This document shows, one piece after another, positions 63,699-64,000 of a stretch of DNA of 64,000 bases. Under the pieces are notes generated by a model that saw only the letters and a list, made by a program, of their open reading frames with translations, did no database searches and was not told where the DNA came from. The position numbers and the translations under genes are program-made. The DNA comes from Gilliamella sp. wkB7 (GTDB taxonomy: Bacteria; Pseudomonadota; Gammaproteobacteria; Enterobacterales; Orbaceae): positions 124,001 through 188,000 of the forward strand of contig NZ_CM004509.1 of assembly GCF_001693435.1 (NCBI RefSeq), written 5' to 3'. How positions within the stretch are numbered: position 1 is the stretch's first letter; each line of letters starts with the position of its first letter.

Positions 63699-64000
63699 TT
63701 AACTGTAAAATTTTTTTAGAAAAGCCATTAAATTAGCTTTATAATCAAAAGGATTTTGAATGTTGGAAATAAAATCATTAGCACAGAAAGAATGGGGTAA
63801 TATATTTTCATTTTTTCTTGTATTTAACATATGATAATGACTGAAGGATGACGCAGATCTAATATTAAAATGATAGCAAATATCACGTGATAATTTAGAC
63901 TTACCACCAAGATACATCATCCAAGGAACTAGAAAGGTGGCCAAATTAAGATCATTATCATATCTAAACCTATTAGGCAGAAAGTTATTAATTTCATTTC
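63699..64000 (-). CDS. C-terminal part of a further capsule-locus protein (runs off right edge)
   Basis: The frame is open to the window end: about 100 residues ending in LMAFLKKFYS, with RFRYDNDLNLATFLVPWMMY, then a Lys/Ser-rich part and a Cys-Ala-Asn-Asp (FCANDF) near the end. The FCANDF/ND-type end and neighbours suggest another Stealth-like or capsular transferase, but the diagnostic N-terminal regions are outside. Gap to the Stealth gene is 40 bases, so probably the same operon. Confidence 0.5.
   Translation of the reverse strand, partial: NEINNFLPNRFRYDNDLNLATFLVPWMMYLGGKSKLSRDICYHFNIRSASSFSHYHMLNTRKNENILPHSFCANDFISNIQNPFDYKANLMAFLKKFYS

Overview
The window looks like a gammaproteobacterial chromosome with very low GC. 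Its housekeeping genes match Enterobacterales/Pasteurellales orthologues, and some gene order matches E. coli: yafD-mltD-gloB-rnhA-dnaQ-tRNA-Asp, cmoA-cmoB and ybbO-cnoX. The base composition, the reduced metabolism and the mixture of genes suggest an Orbaceae-type insect-gut symbiont (Gilliamella or a relative). That assignment is an inference, because there is no rRNA in the window.

Positions 1-14410 are a P2-like element. It runs right to left from int (+), a CI-type repressor (+) and a divergent Cox, through small early genes and the gpA replication endonuclease, to an endolysin, Rz/Rz1, gpX, two holin-like genes, gpR, the baseplate/fibre operon V-W-J-I-H and a fibre-assembly gene. The order is that of P2, but no terminase, portal, scaffold, capsid or head-completion gene lies between the replication and lysis genes, and gpS is missing between R and V. 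So this is either a tailocin-like, capsid-less derivative that still carries its integration and replication genes, or a decaying prophage. Past the assembly gene, the 5' end of the fibre gene is present again as a 97%-like copy that runs off the left edge, together with a chimeric fibre fragment.

Positions 14411-20111 are a gene-poor accessory stretch. It holds small proteins that resemble orphan immunity proteins of polymorphic toxin systems (an SMI1/KNR4 protein and a DUF7716-like one), a truncated LysR gene, a zinc-ribbon peptide and a secreted protein, separated by long AT-rich non-coding gaps.

Positions 20112-53235 are mostly core genes: tRNA wobble modification (cmoAB), rnd, mtnN, ybbO-cnoX, map, rlmC, a Fur-box-preceded heme operon (TonB receptor, SbmA/YddA-type ABC protein, HugZ-like), gshA, yafD, mltD, gloB, rnhA, dnaQ and tRNA-Asp, followed by a 1-kb desert. 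Then come a class 1-type dihydroorotate dehydrogenase preceded by what looks like a PyrL-type leader peptide and attenuator, a three-domain soluble NADH:fumarate reductase next to a DASS dicarboxylate transporter, ppk-ppx and pykF.

Positions 53556-64000 carry an HslJ-like lipoprotein, hrpA, ydgH, fnr, a 1.3-kb non-coding stretch with two 170-bp inverted arms, and the end of a capsule-type locus: a hexapeptide acetyltransferase, a Stealth-family sugar-phosphotransferase with a Lys/Glu-rich repetitive segment, and a further partial gene. FNR, the fumarate reductase, the C4-dicarboxylate transporter and a class 1 (often fumarate-linked) dihydroorotate dehydrogenase together suggest a life centred on low oxygen and fumarate as electron sink.
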